This document shows, piece after piece, positions 35,916-44,988 of a stretch of DNA of 64,000 nt. This stretch comes from Bacteroidota bacterium. Its GTDB lineage: Bacteria > Bacteroidota > Ignavibacteria > Palsa-1295. The first letter of the stretch is position 1, and every line of letters begins with the position of its first letter. The position numbers and the translations under genes were made by a program. A model generated the notes under the pieces. It was given only the letters and a program-made list of their open reading frames with translations. It made no database searches and had not been told where the DNA came from. The stretch covers positions 62,001 through 126,000 of the forward strand of contig JAUZNX010000002.1 in NCBI GenBank assembly GCA_030706745.1. The letters are read 5' to 3'.

Positions 35916-37310
35916 ATGAGCGATCATTCGCTAAACGGACTCGGTTTGACGAACATCACATTCATGGCGCTCGGAGGTGGGCGCGAGATCGGGGCCAATA
36001 GCTTTTACTATGAGATCGACGGCCATGGCCTATTGATCGATGCTGGCCTGCATCCGGAAAAACTAGGCTGGGATGCATTCCCGAGAGTCAAGTCGCTCGA
36101 GGGGCACACGGTCGATACATTCCTGGTAACACACGCTCATACCGACCATTTGGGTGCGGTGCCATACCTGATGCAGCATTACCCCAAGGCTCCAGTGTAT
36201 GCAACGAGCGAGACGATTGAGCTTGCTCGGATTATGCTGTCGAATTCAGCGAGTTTGCTTCCAAAACAGCATCCTCAGGAGGTGATCGATGCACTGACGA
36301 ACTATACGCTCGACGCGCTGCCGGATGTGATCGGGAAGCTTCAACCGCTGGAGTTGGGAGAGACAAAGCAATTTGGCGATGGCCGCCTCCGCGCGACGTA
36401 TTACTCGAGTGGCCATATTTTGGGCGCGGCCGGTGTGCTGATCGAGACCGATGGTAAGCGGATTTTTCATACCGGTGACACGTCTTTGCATGCGCAGCGG
36501 CTCATCGGCGGAGCCAAGTTGCCCGATGGTCCGATCGATGTTCTCGTCAGCGAATCGACCAATGGAATTGTCGATGCGTATCTGACGCATACTCGCGAGC
36601 GTGAAATCGAGCGGCTCGTCGCAACGATCAATGAGACGTTTGCCAATGAAGGCTCGGTATTGATTCCGGTCTTCGCGCTCGGTAAATTGCAGGAAATGCT
36701 CGCGACGCTCGATGATGCCATGAAGGCCGGCAAATTGCCGAGAGTACCGATTTATACGGGCGGAATGGGGCGGCGCATTAGCGATGTATACGATCAATTC
36801 CCGATGAGCCGATCCCGAACGAATTTCGAAGATCGGGTAGCAGAAATCGAGCAATCGGAATTGCCCAGACGCGATGCACTTTTCAGCGGAAAGTATTTTC
36901 ATGAACCGTCGATAGTACTTGCCGCCAGTGGCATGATGCAGGATGGGACACCCAGCTATTTCCTGGCGCAGCGCTGGCTCCGCATCGCGCACTTTGCGAT
37001 CTGTTTTGTTGGATATACTGATCCTCGCACACCGGGCTACACCGTATCCCATGCGGAAAAGGGCACGCGCATCAAATTCGGCTCGATGAAACGGGACGTA
37101 CCAGTGCGCTGCCGAATCGAGAGATTCCGCTTCAGCGCCCATGCAAGACGCGAAGAATTGCTGGAGATTGTCCGGCGCTTGCGTCCGAAAAAAGTTGTGC
37201 TGACTCATGGTGATGAGCGCGCCATCGCAGCCTTTGGAGAATTGATCGTCGAGACATTCCCGGATATCGAAGTGAGCGCCCCGGAAGTCGGGAAGTGGTA
37301 TTCGATCTGA
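35916..37310 (+). CDS. Beta-CASP metallo-beta-lactamase-fold nuclease
   Basis: This 464-residue protein belongs to the RNA-processing exonuclease / CPSF-like group. Metal ligands are in HAHTDH at residues 73-78, YYSSGHILGAAG, FHTGD and the C-terminal FSAHAR. The beta-CASP insert is recognisable by LIPVFALGKLQEML and SIVLAASGMMQDG. Bacterial members trim or cut RNA in the cytoplasm, although substrates are rarely known. I use ATG 35916; the frame continues upstream to a TTG at 35874 that adds only an unstructured serine-rich tail. It is a stand-alone gene. Confidence 0.9.
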   Translation: MSDHSLNGLGLTNITFMALGGGREIGANSFYYEIDGHGLLIDAGLHPEKLGWDAFPRVKSLEGHTVDTFLVTHAHTDHLGAVPYLMQHYPKAPVYATSETIELARIMLSNSASLLPKQHPQEVIDALTNYTLDALPDVIGKLQPLELGETKQFGDGRLRATYYSSGHILGAAGVLIETDGKRIFHTGDTSLHAQRLIGGAKLPDGPIDVLVSESTNGIVDAYLTHTREREIERLVATINETFANEGSVLIPVFALGKLQEMLATLDDAMKAGKLPRVPIYTGGMGRRISDVYDQFPMSRSRTNFEDRVAEIEQSELPRRDALFSGKYFHEPSIVLAASGMMQDGTPSYFLAQRWLRIAHFAICFVGYTDPRTPGYTVSHAEKGTRIKFGSMKRDVPVRCRIERFRFSAHARREELLEIVRRLRPKKVVLTHGDERAIAAFGELIVETFPDIEVSAPEVGKWYSI

Positions 37311-37333
37311 TCGAGAAGCGGCGGACTCCGGAT

Positions 37334-38371
37334 CTAATGATAGCTGACTGCCATCTTGCCGGCTCCCGTCGATAAGCGGAGCGTCAGAATGGGACTGTTG
37401 GAACGATCAAACCCAGGACTGGTCGCATAGCCCTCCCGCCGAATCGCAAGACCGCTGAAGGTGTATGAAGTGAACATTCCATCGTCATAGAATATCTGCA
37501 CGCGACCAGCTAACGGTGGAATGGAAATCGTGCACGTTCCGAGGCCAACTGAGACCCGAGCCTCTAGATTCTGTTCGAGCCGTCCTTCGAATCCCAAATG
37601 GTAACTTCCGACAGCACCGCTAAAGCTAAAATGTTTGGCATTGAGATTCGAAATACCACAGAACGTACACTCGCCTAGGCCAGCCTTGACCGAGCAATTA
37701 TAGAGCACTTGCGGATTTGGCTCGTTGCTGCAGATCATCGCGCGGGATGCGCCCGTTTCAATCTCCACATTGGTGAGCGCCAGGCGCGTCAGGTCGATCG
37801 AGGATTCTCCGAATCCAAGATTCGCATTGAAATCAATTGGCAAATCACGTGTGAGATAAATTCGTGTTCTGGATGTGTTCGATTTCTTAGAACCTTGATC
37901 GGTCTCACTCGCAACATGATAGAGCGACCCTTGCCTTCGAACGCCGATTCCAGAGATGCGAAGAGTACTCGCAGGAAGGAAATTATGATCGGCTTTCCAA
38001 ATTGCGAGCGGCGGGGTCATCAGTTGGCCCTCATCCGTCCCGATTCCGATGCGCAGCATTCCAACATCGTTCCCAAGAAGACCGTAGGACCAATGCGGGC
38101 TTTGCGAAGATGGATCGGCATCTTCCATCTGAATGGCCGCAACAGAATTAGGATCGGTGCCAGGCTTCAAGTCTACCGAGCCATAGGGTGCATCGAGCTT
38201 AACAATCAGTCGGCGTTCGTGACCAGTCTTGTGAATCGGGCTGGTAAAGAATCCAAAGGCTGCTGCAATCCCACCGACCGCGGCGAGGGTCGCAATAGCA
38301 ATGACGGCAACACATGCCATGCGACGCGTCAGGCATGAGCCTAGACTCTCAGAAGTGTTGGGGGCTTGCAC
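37334..38371 (-). CDS. Membrane-anchored toast-rack (LiaF/DUF2154-like) protein
   Basis: This 345-residue protein starts at GTG 38371, or possibly at ATG 38320. One N-terminal membrane segment (VAVIAIATLAAVGGIAAAFG) is followed by a wholly extracytoplasmic beta-solenoid. The stretch SIDLTRLALTNVEIETGAS, VKAGLGECTF, FSFSGAVGSYHLGFEG and VSVGLGTCTISIP is the stacked-strand pattern of the toast-rack/LiaF C-terminal family. LiaF-like proteins tune envelope-stress sensor kinases in Firmicutes. Here a sensor kinase gene lies divergently only 217 bp away, so a sensory partnership is possible but unproven. Confidence 0.75.
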   Translation of the reverse strand: MQAPNTSESLGSCLTRRMACVAVIAIATLAAVGGIAAAFGFFTSPIHKTGHERRLIVKLDAPYGSVDLKPGTDPNSVAAIQMEDADPSSQSPHWSYGLLGNDVGMLRIGIGTDEGQLMTPPLAIWKADHNFLPASTLRISGIGVRRQGSLYHVASETDQGSKKSNTSRTRIYLTRDLPIDFNANLGFGESSIDLTRLALTNVEIETGASRAMICSNEPNPQVLYNCSVKAGLGECTFCGISNLNAKHFSFSGAVGSYHLGFEGRLEQNLEARVSVGLGTCTISIPPLAGRVQIFYDDGMFTSYTFSGLAIRREGYATSPGFDRSNSPILTLRLSTGAGKMAVSYH

Positions 38372-38588
38372 GAGGTGTCAGCGAGTAGCAATCTTGCGAT
38401 AGCGTGTCAAATGTGTGAAATTTCAGCACTAGGGCTACGGTTTGGGGTAAGGGAAGTTTCAAATTAGAGTGGGGGGGCGGCATGGGACCACCGCTTTGCT
38501 GGTCGCCTCGTTATGGAAATGTCGGTTCCGAGTCTCTTCACCGCCGAGGGAGGGGAGTGTTCACATGGCAGCCCTTTGTTGAGTGACT

Positions 38589-40226
38589 ATGCTACGGCTA
38601 CGTCTGATCCTATGGTATTCGCTCCTCGTCTTCTTGACGATATCGGCGATCGGGCTCTTTCAATACTACAAGATTCGAGAATCTTTATTCGATGCACTGG
38701 ATATTTCGCTCATCGAAGATGCGCGGACGACCCTGACGCTGATTAGCACATTGCCGGCGAATACGAATCCTCACGAAGCGCAGATTCATGGGGAGTTGCA
38801 TGCGGCAAGTTCATTGCGCGATTTGGTGGATCATGCGATCTCGGAGGTCCCTGCCACGGCCCGCGGAACAGAATTGGCCGATCGTGTGGTCAGCGAAATA
38901 ATCGATCAAGTCCTTGCGGAGCTTTCCTTCCAGGATTCCACGGGGCGCATGGCCGATCCATTGGATGCGATTGTCGAGCGCTCGGTTTCCAGTCGGCGCA
39001 ATAATTTGGTCGAGATCTATGGCGTGGCGCGTGAGGCCAGCGGCCGGACACATGAAGAGTCTTTTTTCCGAACTGCGAATTTGGGCGAGGATACCATCAT
39101 GCGCGCCGTTCGTCCTCGAAGGGAGCGCATTAGTTCGGATACCACGGCGGCTTACAGCACAATCCACTTCCGAGGTGACCGGGTTCGAGTTGCGCGTGCC
39201 CATAACGCGCGGTTCGATGTCTACGTCGGATACCCGATCACGGATATTGAACAGAGTCTTGCGAGTGTGCGATCATCATTCTACATCGGGATCCCGCTGG
39301 CGCTCGCGATTTCAATTCTCGGCGGATTATGGCTGGCGCGCAAAGCACTCCGGCCAATCGAGCAAATCGCGGATATGGCGCGGGAGATCGGCGCAAAGAA
39401 TCTCTCGCAACGGATCGATCTGCCGGGCAAAACTGACCATGAACTGGTCATCTTGACCGAAACGCTGAATTCTATGTTCGAGCGGCTTGAAGGGTCCTTT
39501 GCACAAATCTCACAGTTCACTTCGGATGCTTCGCATGAATTGAAGACGCCACTCGCTATTATGAAGGGCGAAATCGAACAAACCGAGCGGCATCTGGAAG
39601 CAGCAGCGGCGCAGGGTAGTACGCTCGATCCAAATGAGACACGCAATGTTCTGGCGAGCGTGATGGAGGAGATCGATCGGATGCAGCGCATTGTCGACGG
39701 CCTGCTGCTGCTCTCCCGAGCGGATGATCGGCAGCTTCCGCTCGATCGGGAAGAGTTGGGGCTTTATGACTATCTTTCTGCACTCGGTGAAGATGGCGCC
39801 ATTCTCGCTGAGGAACGGGGGCTGACGCTCAACTATGACTTCGACCCTGGGGCGCGGTACATTCGTGTTTATGTCGATCCGACGAGACTCTATCAGGTCG
39901 TGATGAACTTGCTCGATAATGCATTGAAGTATACCCCGAAGGGCGGTTCGGTTACGCTATTTCTGCGACGGCGGGATATGAACGTGGAGTTCGGCGTCTC
40001 GGATACTGGCATTGGCATCGCGGCTGAAGATTTGCCAAAGATATTCCGGCGATTTTTCCGTACGGATGAAGCGCGGACCGGTCCGCATGACGATACGGCG
40101 CGATCACTTGGTCTGGGTCTCGCAATTGTGAAGTCTGTTGTCGAAGCGCACGGCGGGACGATCGCAGTGGAAAGTCAATTGGGTCGGGGGACGAGATTTA
40201 CGATCACGATGCCGGCGATGGGATAA
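38589..40226 (+). CDS. Sensor histidine kinase
   Basis: This 545-residue protein starts at ATG 38589 (a GTG two codons earlier is possible). One membrane segment at about 7-26 is followed by a periplasmic sensor region of roughly 200 residues with no recognised fold, then a second membrane segment at about 226-248 and a HAMP domain. The DHp motif is SHELKTPLA with phospho-acceptor His316. The ATPase domain has MNLLDNALKYTPKGG (N box), VSDTGIGIA and GLGLAIVKSVVEAHGG. No response regulator gene is next to it, so its partner lies elsewhere. Confidence 0.93.
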   Translation: MLRLRLILWYSLLVFLTISAIGLFQYYKIRESLFDALDISLIEDARTTLTLISTLPANTNPHEAQIHGELHAASSLRDLVDHAISEVPATARGTELADRVVSEIIDQVLAELSFQDSTGRMADPLDAIVERSVSSRRNNLVEIYGVAREASGRTHEESFFRTANLGEDTIMRAVRPRRERISSDTTAAYSTIHFRGDRVRVARAHNARFDVYVGYPITDIEQSLASVRSSFYIGIPLALAISILGGLWLARKALRPIEQIADMAREIGAKNLSQRIDLPGKTDHELVILTETLNSMFERLEGSFAQISQFTSDASHELKTPLAIMKGEIEQTERHLEAAAAQGSTLDPNETRNVLASVMEEIDRMQRIVDGLLLLSRADDRQLPLDREELGLYDYLSALGEDGAILAEERGLTLNYDFDPGARYIRVYVDPTRLYQVVMNLLDNALKYTPKGGSVTLFLRRRDMNVEFGVSDTGIGIAAEDLPKIFRRFFRTDEARTGPHDDTARSLGLGLAIVKSVVEAHGGTIAVESQLGRGTRFTITMPAMG

Positions 40227-40245
40227 AATTCCAAGTTACAACAAG

Positions 40246-40261
40246 CTTAATTCGGATTAAG
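40246..40261 (+). terminator. Weak hairpin after the kinase gene
   Basis: CTTAAT-TCGG-ATTAAG is a 6-bp stem with a stable TCGG tetraloop, 20 bp after the kinase stop, followed by CTTGACCTTTTTGG. It is a plausible but weak terminator. Confidence 0.4.
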
Positions 40262-40383
40262 ACTTGACCTTTTTGGAATTGTTGATTTCTGGGGCCAGTT
40301 AACCGGGGAGCACATGGGTGCTGCTTCACCCACATTCGTTATCGAGTCTGTTCAACGCATGAATCTTTTTACGATTTGAAGCC

Positions 40384-40815
40384 GTGAAACAAGGGCCTCC
40401 AACGCACAGCGCAACTCGCGCGACGCGTCACACTGCACACAGTGCTGTTCGAAGTGTTACATTTCCTATTTTTTCGTTCGCTCTGGGTGGAGCAATATTC
40501 GTTGCCTCGCACATGTTGGCCGGTTCGGACGCCAGCGCGGCGGGTACAACCTTTCAGTTGCAGGCCCAAGTGCCAACACAACGCCCGGCGACTCCCGTGC
40601 AACAACCGGTGCATCCGATTCCGCACCCCGCAAACATGACATCGGTTAACAAGGAGGAACGCCCGCGCGAGAGCCGTGTCACGCGCAAGACCGAGACTCG
40701 TGAAGCGATCATTGGACGCCAGAACGATCCAGCTCGTCGTCAGGATTTGTGTCGGAAGCTCGAACAACGCCGGCAAGAATTGCGCGAACGAGAGCATTCG
40801 CATCCGGCCCGATAA
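40384..40815 (+). CDS. Small exported or anchored protein, Pro-rich with charged C-terminus
   Basis: This 143-codon frame from a GTG has a basic N-terminus, a hydrophobic segment (FSFALGGAIFVASHMLAG), a Pro/Gln-rich linker (PTQRPATPVQQPVHPIPHP) and a highly charged C-terminal helix (RRQDLCRKLEQRRQELRERE). An overlapping minus-strand frame of similar length exists, but its composition is Arg/Cys-rich and unlike a real protein. An AT-rich hairpin beginning at the stop codon supports the plus-strand gene. No family is recognised. Confidence 0.5.
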   Translation: MKQGPPTHSATRATRHTAHSAVRSVTFPIFSFALGGAIFVASHMLAGSDASAAGTTFQLQAQVPTQRPATPVQQPVHPIPHPANMTSVNKEERPRESRVTRKTETREAIIGRQNDPARRQDLCRKLEQRRQELREREHSHPAR

Positions 40816-40845
40816 TTATTTCGGAGAGAATTCTTGAAATAATTA
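40813..40845 (+). terminator. AT-rich hairpin after the small Pro-rich gene
   Basis: TAATTATTTC (40813-40822) pairs perfectly with GAAATAATTA (40836-40845). The loop contains the palindrome AGAATTCT, and TTTGT follows. It starts on the stop codon of the preceding gene. From here to 41073 I see no gene. Confidence 0.5.
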
Positions 40846-41073
40846 TTTGTCACGGAACGAGCCGGAACTTGGGGGCCGAATCCCAAGTTGTACTCTTTGA
40901 TTGCATCAGATCGATGCAACGAACAAAGTGTGAGACTTATAGATGTAGGCGGGTTCCATTTAGGCCGTTTGTATCTAAAGTCAAGGTGAGAGAAAAGACA
41001 CTGTTGGCTCCATTGGCGCAAGCTGGTGGAGCCGCAGTGTTTTTTTGTAGGTGCCTATCGTTGAATTTTTAAG

Positions 41074-41280
41074 TCAATTTGCCCTGATATGGCGTGGAAT
41101 AGACCATGTATTCCTTCGATTCCGAACTGCACTCAGCCGCCCGGCTTTATGTAATTTCTCAGCCATTTCAACCCATTTGCCCGTCATCCAAACGATCCCG
41201 GCAAAGACAAGAAGCAACATTCCAGTGGAGAAGATAACTAAAAAGAGGATTAGCATGTGTCCCATAATCATGTGTCCCAT
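41074..41280 (-). CDS. Small single-pass membrane protein
   Basis: A frame of about 68 residues, from one of four closely spaced ATGs, encodes a short His/Met start (MGHM repeated), one strong membrane helix (LILFLVIFSTGMLLLVFAGIV) and a basic tail with an amphipathic helix (KWVEMAEKLHKAGRL). Codon use looks coding. A 15-bp in-frame tandem repeat lies at the N-terminus. The family is not recognised and the start is uncertain; it could be spurious. Confidence 0.45.
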   Translation of the reverse strand: MGHMIMGHMLILFLVIFSTGMLLLVFAGIVWMTGKWVEMAEKLHKAGRLSAVRNRRNTWSIPRHIRAN

Positions 41281-41283
41281 AAT
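41254..41283. repeat. 15-bp tandem repeat, two copies
   Basis: CATGTGTCCCATAAT occurs twice back to back at 41254-41268 and 41269-41283. Read on the minus strand it adds five residues (a repeated MGHM-type unit) to the small membrane protein, and it multiplies possible start codons. Confidence 0.85.
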
Positions 41284-41387
41284 TAGGCAAATACTCCAAG
41301 ACTTATTCCGGAAAACCGCGTCTGCAAGTCGAGAAATCGTTTGCATGAATCAGTTTTACTGCGGTGGCTTTCGAGCGGCACAAAATT

Positions 41388-41414
41388 GAAGTGCCGCGCT
41401 CCGCGCGGCACTTC
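41388..41414 (-). terminator. Terminator of the 41440-43743 gene
   Basis: GAAGTGCCGCGC/GCGCGGCACTTC is a perfect 12-bp stem with a 3-nt loop. It lies 25 bp beyond the stop of the minus-strand sorting-domain gene and is followed on that strand by AATTTTG. Confidence 0.8.
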
Positions 41415-41439
41415 GGCAAGAGAACACCTGACTGGCGGC

Positions 41440-43743
41440 CTATCGGTCAATTACCATTTTCTTGGTCACACGGGTGTATGGGGTCTCGAGCCGGAGATAA
41501 TATGTTCCGGTTGGCAATGCGGAGCCATTCAAGGAAATCGAGTGATTGCCAGCTTCCATTGTGCCAGTGGCTACCGTTTGCTGGACTCGGCCCATTACGT
41601 CGATCAAGACAAGCTCGACGTGCTCGCGTCCAGGAAGCGTAAAGCTAACTTCGGTTTGGCCGGAGAATGGATTCGGATATGCGGTGAGCGCAAGCATCTC
41701 TGGCGGCGCATCCGGCACGACTCCAGCAGCGGTACAGGTAATGTTGTCAGTTCCTGTGCATGCGTGAACGGTACCAAGGCTGTTGAATGTCTCCACATTG
41801 ACGCGATACGGCAGCAATGCTCCGCTGCTTTGCCGATAGTGGACAACGAATCCGCCCCGGGTCAGACCCGGCTGAATCTCTCCGTTGAAGTCCACCGAGT
41901 CACCGCCATAAGAAGTAACTCCCCATCCAATTGGGTGGTTCGTGGTGTCAACTTTCCATCCATCCAGAGGAATCACGCGAATCAGATTAATCGGACCCTC
42001 GCTCACAAGCCGCGAATATTTTACAGCAATAGTGTCGAGGCAATCATTCGTCTTGCTGTGAGTGAAGAAGATGTTGTCGCATGGTGGTGGAGGTGGAGTG
42101 CAGCTAATAACAGTCACACCATGGCCAGTGATTTTGTTCGACGCGGAGTCGCGCACGCTCCAGGTAACCGGCACTTGTGAACCTGCTACCACAGGGATCA
42201 AGGTGAAGGTATCCGTCTGTGTCTCAAATGGTTTGATGGTCTGGCCGGATCCGGCTGTAAACTGCATCGATGCATTCTGACTTCCAAAGTTGACAGGCCA
42301 ATGCTTATCAGAGGTTGCCTTACTTCCGAACGAGGCTACAGTCGGATCGACAGAGTATGTTACCGAGCGATCGTTTCCAGGATTGGGTTGATGTTTATTC
42401 ACCACTGTTCCGGTGAAGAGACATCCGCCTGGAGCGACTTGCGCGAAAATCACAGTGTCGGAGTCAACAGGAGGAATGGAGCATCGGAGCGGAAGAACCC
42501 CGCTGGACACAAGACTGGCAGTTCCTGCTGTCGTATCGTACGTTGACCATGCGAGGTTGAAATCACCCTGACTCGGATTATCCACAACCAGCGTGAAGGA
42601 ATTCGAGCGGCCACCGGGTAGATAATACGCGGAGGAGAAGGGCAAGAACGAGACCTTGGTCCGCGCAGGAGTATCGATCAGCGTTGCCCAACCATTAGGA
42701 CTGTTCTCGGCCGTTTCGAACGTCACGCCCGGCGTTTGGCTGGTCAGGACAACTCTTGTCAGCGGAGACGTTGGACGGTCCATGGAGACATGAAAATTCT
42801 CAGCGGTGATCCTGTAAGCGCAGCCTCCGATTTTGTCTGCGACTATGGTATCAGCGGAGGCATCAGTCGTAGCTGCACAAGGGGCGGTTGTCAGAGTGTC
42901 ATGGACTGTATCCCGATCGATAATGCTCGTCCCATTATATGCGCGCCACACGATATTGTAAACACGCAGGAGCGGGCTCGAACTGAGGGTCACGACAAAG
43001 CCGGTTTGGGTGCTGCCTCGGTTAACGCCCTGGAGCGAGGAGAAAAACGCCTTGGTACCGGTGACCGAATCGATGTTCCACCCATCCGGTGCGCTAACGG
43101 CGGAAGGTCGCATCATCGCTTGCCCACCAAGAATCTCAAAACTGAGATGATCGATTTGACTTTGCTGTCCATTCCGGTTGGTGACGCTAAGATTGAACGA
43201 TGGATCGCAGCTCGGCAGAAGAGTCCCCGTGGCGGTGACGTTATCTATCGGAGGATACCCTTGCCAGGCAGTGGTATACAGGCACACTGTACCTGAGGAA
43301 ATTTGGGTAACGCTGTTTCCCCTGAAGTAGTATGTCGTCCAGAGGATCTCAGTACATTGGTCCAGAGCGTTCGTATCCAGCGTGAATGCCAGGATGGAAT
43401 CGCGTCCACCATGTGGCGAAATCGAAAATCCCTGATCGTTCCAAAAATAAACCCTGTCTCTCGCTGCATTAATGGTATCCAACCACCCTGCACCCTGCAT
43501 GGGCGGCTCAGAAATCGGCAAGAAATTCTCATCCCACTTCACTCCGGGCGTCAGAATCTGGAATGTGACCCGGTTGATCGGCAGCAAGCCCACATTTTTG
43601 TTGATTATGGTCCAATCCCACGTGCGGTCAATGAATTGTTCCGGGTAGTACCGAACGGAATCGGACTGCGCATGAACGCGGCTGGTGCCGAAAAAAGAAA
43701 TTGCGAGGAGGAAAAGCGGGAGAATTCTGCCGAAGACTTTCAT
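41440..43743 (-). CDS. Secreted immunoglobulin-like repeat protein with type IX sorting domain
   Basis: This 767-residue protein starts at ATG 43743; a longer frame to 43851 lacks a signal sequence. The signal peptide ends near SRVHAQS. The body holds four or five beta-sandwich modules of about 120 residues, each with a pattern like VTFQILTPGVKW ... GWLDTI ... FTLDTNA and conserved Cys, probably adhesin-like. After a CTPPPPPC proline hinge and one more module comes a type A sorting domain beginning TAYPNPFSGQTEV, then LVLIDVMGRVQQT and a final GTYYLRLETPYTRVTKKMVIDR-type tail. A TATTTTTG promoter box lies about 85 bp upstream and a strong terminator follows. Confidence 0.88.
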   Translation of the reverse strand: MKVFGRILPLFLLAISFFGTSRVHAQSDSVRYYPEQFIDRTWDWTIINKNVGLLPINRVTFQILTPGVKWDENFLPISEPPMQGAGWLDTINAARDRVYFWNDQGFSISPHGGRDSILAFTLDTNALDQCTEILWTTYYFRGNSVTQISSGTVCLYTTAWQGYPPIDNVTATGTLLPSCDPSFNLSVTNRNGQQSQIDHLSFEILGGQAMMRPSAVSAPDGWNIDSVTGTKAFFSSLQGVNRGSTQTGFVVTLSSSPLLRVYNIVWRAYNGTSIIDRDTVHDTLTTAPCAATTDASADTIVADKIGGCAYRITAENFHVSMDRPTSPLTRVVLTSQTPGVTFETAENSPNGWATLIDTPARTKVSFLPFSSAYYLPGGRSNSFTLVVDNPSQGDFNLAWSTYDTTAGTASLVSSGVLPLRCSIPPVDSDTVIFAQVAPGGCLFTGTVVNKHQPNPGNDRSVTYSVDPTVASFGSKATSDKHWPVNFGSQNASMQFTAGSGQTIKPFETQTDTFTLIPVVAGSQVPVTWSVRDSASNKITGHGVTVISCTPPPPPCDNIFFTHSKTNDCLDTIAVKYSRLVSEGPINLIRVIPLDGWKVDTTNHPIGWGVTSYGGDSVDFNGEIQPGLTRGGFVVHYRQSSGALLPYRVNVETFNSLGTVHACTGTDNITCTAAGVVPDAPPEMLALTAYPNPFSGQTEVSFTLPGREHVELVLIDVMGRVQQTVATGTMEAGNHSISLNGSALPTGTYYLRLETPYTRVTKKMVIDR

Positions 43744-43828
43744 AATATAAGAAGTACGGTTTAACAGTATGCTAACAGGATGCGGAATGAAAAAGAATTC
43801 CTTCTGGGCCAAGAATCTCAGCCATTGG

Positions 43829-43836
43829 CAAAAATA
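43829..43836 (-). promoter_or_regulatory. Bacteroidota-type -7 box (TATTTTTG)
   Basis: This exact TAnnTTTG element on the minus strand predicts a start near 43824 and a leader of about 80 nt for the sorting-domain gene at 43743. It lies just outside the divergent small gene that starts at 43845. Confidence 0.45.
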
Positions 43837-43844
43837 CGACGATA

Positions 43845-44072
43845 ATGGCACATGACTTGAACCAGCAATGGCTTATGCCGTGGCCTGAAGGAATGAGACT
43901 CTTTGGGGTGACACTTCCCGCGTGGATGCGCAAAGGCCTCCGCGTGCTCGGCTTGATGACTGTTATGAATGTTGTACTTCGCTATACGTTCGTTGGCGAG
44001 TTGCTAGAACGATGGTTTCGGGATGCCTCCGGGGAAGATCTCATAAATGATGCGGTTCCCAAAAGTGAATAG
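43845..44072 (+). CDS. Small hypothetical protein, 75 residues
   Basis: ATG 43845 opens a 75-codon frame whose product has an aromatic N-terminal part (NQQWLMPWPEGMRLFG), an amphipathic or weakly membrane-associated middle (LRVLGLMTVMNVVLRYTF) and an acidic end (DASGEDLIND). Composition and codon use look genuine. There is no convincing ribosome-binding site. No family is recognised. It is divergent from the sorting-domain gene and convergent with the membrane protein at 44107. Confidence 0.5.
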   Translation: MAHDLNQQWLMPWPEGMRLFGVTLPAWMRKGLRVLGLMTVMNVVLRYTFVGELLERWFRDASGEDLINDAVPKSE

Positions 44073-44106
44073 CTGCCGCCAAAACGGAATAGCTAATAAT
44101 TGCTTT

Positions 44107-44847
44107 CTAAAACAAAAGGACGATCCCGAAGCCAAGAATTACTCCGATCAGCGCAACCAGATTGAAATTACGGCGCTTCGGCTCGATGCCGGCTTCGCGC
44201 AATAATGCAAAAATGCTCCAGCGTTGTAGTTCCGGATAGTGCTCATCCATCGACCATCGCAAAATGACATATCGCAACCGTTGGGTTGAAGTGAAGAACC
44301 ACATGATGTAAGAAGCAATCACTGTTGCGGTGCCGCAACTGGTCGCAACGACAAACAGGAGCGCCGCTTTGGTCATCGTTAGCAACATCCGATAGCGCAG
44401 CCAGTCGCGTTCGAAATCTTCCGTTCGATAGAAACCGTGCTTGTTCTGGTGAAACGAAAGCCGTACGACGAAGATCGAAAGAATCGCATCGACCTCCGCC
44501 ATCGCGAACAAGAAGAAGAGGACCCCGATGACTGGCGAACGCGTATCCTTCATAAGATAGAACGCGGCCATCACAATAATAAACGCGATGAGGGAGTAGT
44601 CACTCTGCCAGATCTGGGTGAGCAACTGGGTCGTTCGCCGTCGTTTGCCGGCCTCAAGCAGCCGTCTCATCCGTCCGACCTTAATGGTTGAATGCGGATC
44701 GCCAGCCGGCGCAATCACCTGGCTCGCCTCCCGGTCGCGGGCAATCTGTTGGATCGCCTCATCCTCCATTAGTGGGACCGGCGTTTGCTCGGATGGAGGT
44801 GTTTCCTCCACGCTGGCAGCTTCTTCGATCGTCGTTGTGAGGCGCAT
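44107..44847 (-). CDS. Membrane protein of unknown function with long cytoplasmic N-terminus
   Basis: This 246-residue protein has about 80 hydrophilic residues (Glu/Pro-rich then Arg/Lys-rich) preceding four membrane helices at about 84-102, 106-128, 157-183 and 228-246. A conserved-looking loop (HQNKHGFYRTEDFERDWLRYRM) lies between the second and third. No catalytic motif or family is recognised. It stands alone between two convergent or divergent small units. Confidence 0.7.
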   Translation of the reverse strand: MRLTTTIEEAASVEETPPSEQTPVPLMEDEAIQQIARDREASQVIAPAGDPHSTIKVGRMRRLLEAGKRRRTTQLLTQIWQSDYSLIAFIIVMAAFYLMKDTRSPVIGVLFFLFAMAEVDAILSIFVVRLSFHQNKHGFYRTEDFERDWLRYRMLLTMTKAALLFVVATSCGTATVIASYIMWFFTSTQRLRYVILRWSMDEHYPELQRWSIFALLREAGIEPKRRNFNLVALIGVILGFGIVLLF

Positions 44848-44988
44848 GAAGTTTATCTAAGAAAGAGAGCACCATTCGCCAATACCGGACGACCCGTGCC
44901 GCTTTCAAGCAGTTTATCCAATGGACGTGCCAAGTAGTTTCGAAGAGTTACGAATGATTCGATTTGATGCCCTGTTTACACGAACTGC

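Noticed and set aside
36246-37208. Minus-strand frame of 320 codons opposite the beta-CASP nuclease
   Set aside because: The plus strand has clear metal-binding motifs over the same bases; the minus product has no recognisable feature and an odd composition.
40369-40803. Minus-strand frame of 144 codons opposite the small Pro-rich gene
   Set aside because: The translation is Arg/Cys-rich and unlike a protein; the plus frame has a membrane segment and ends in a hairpin.
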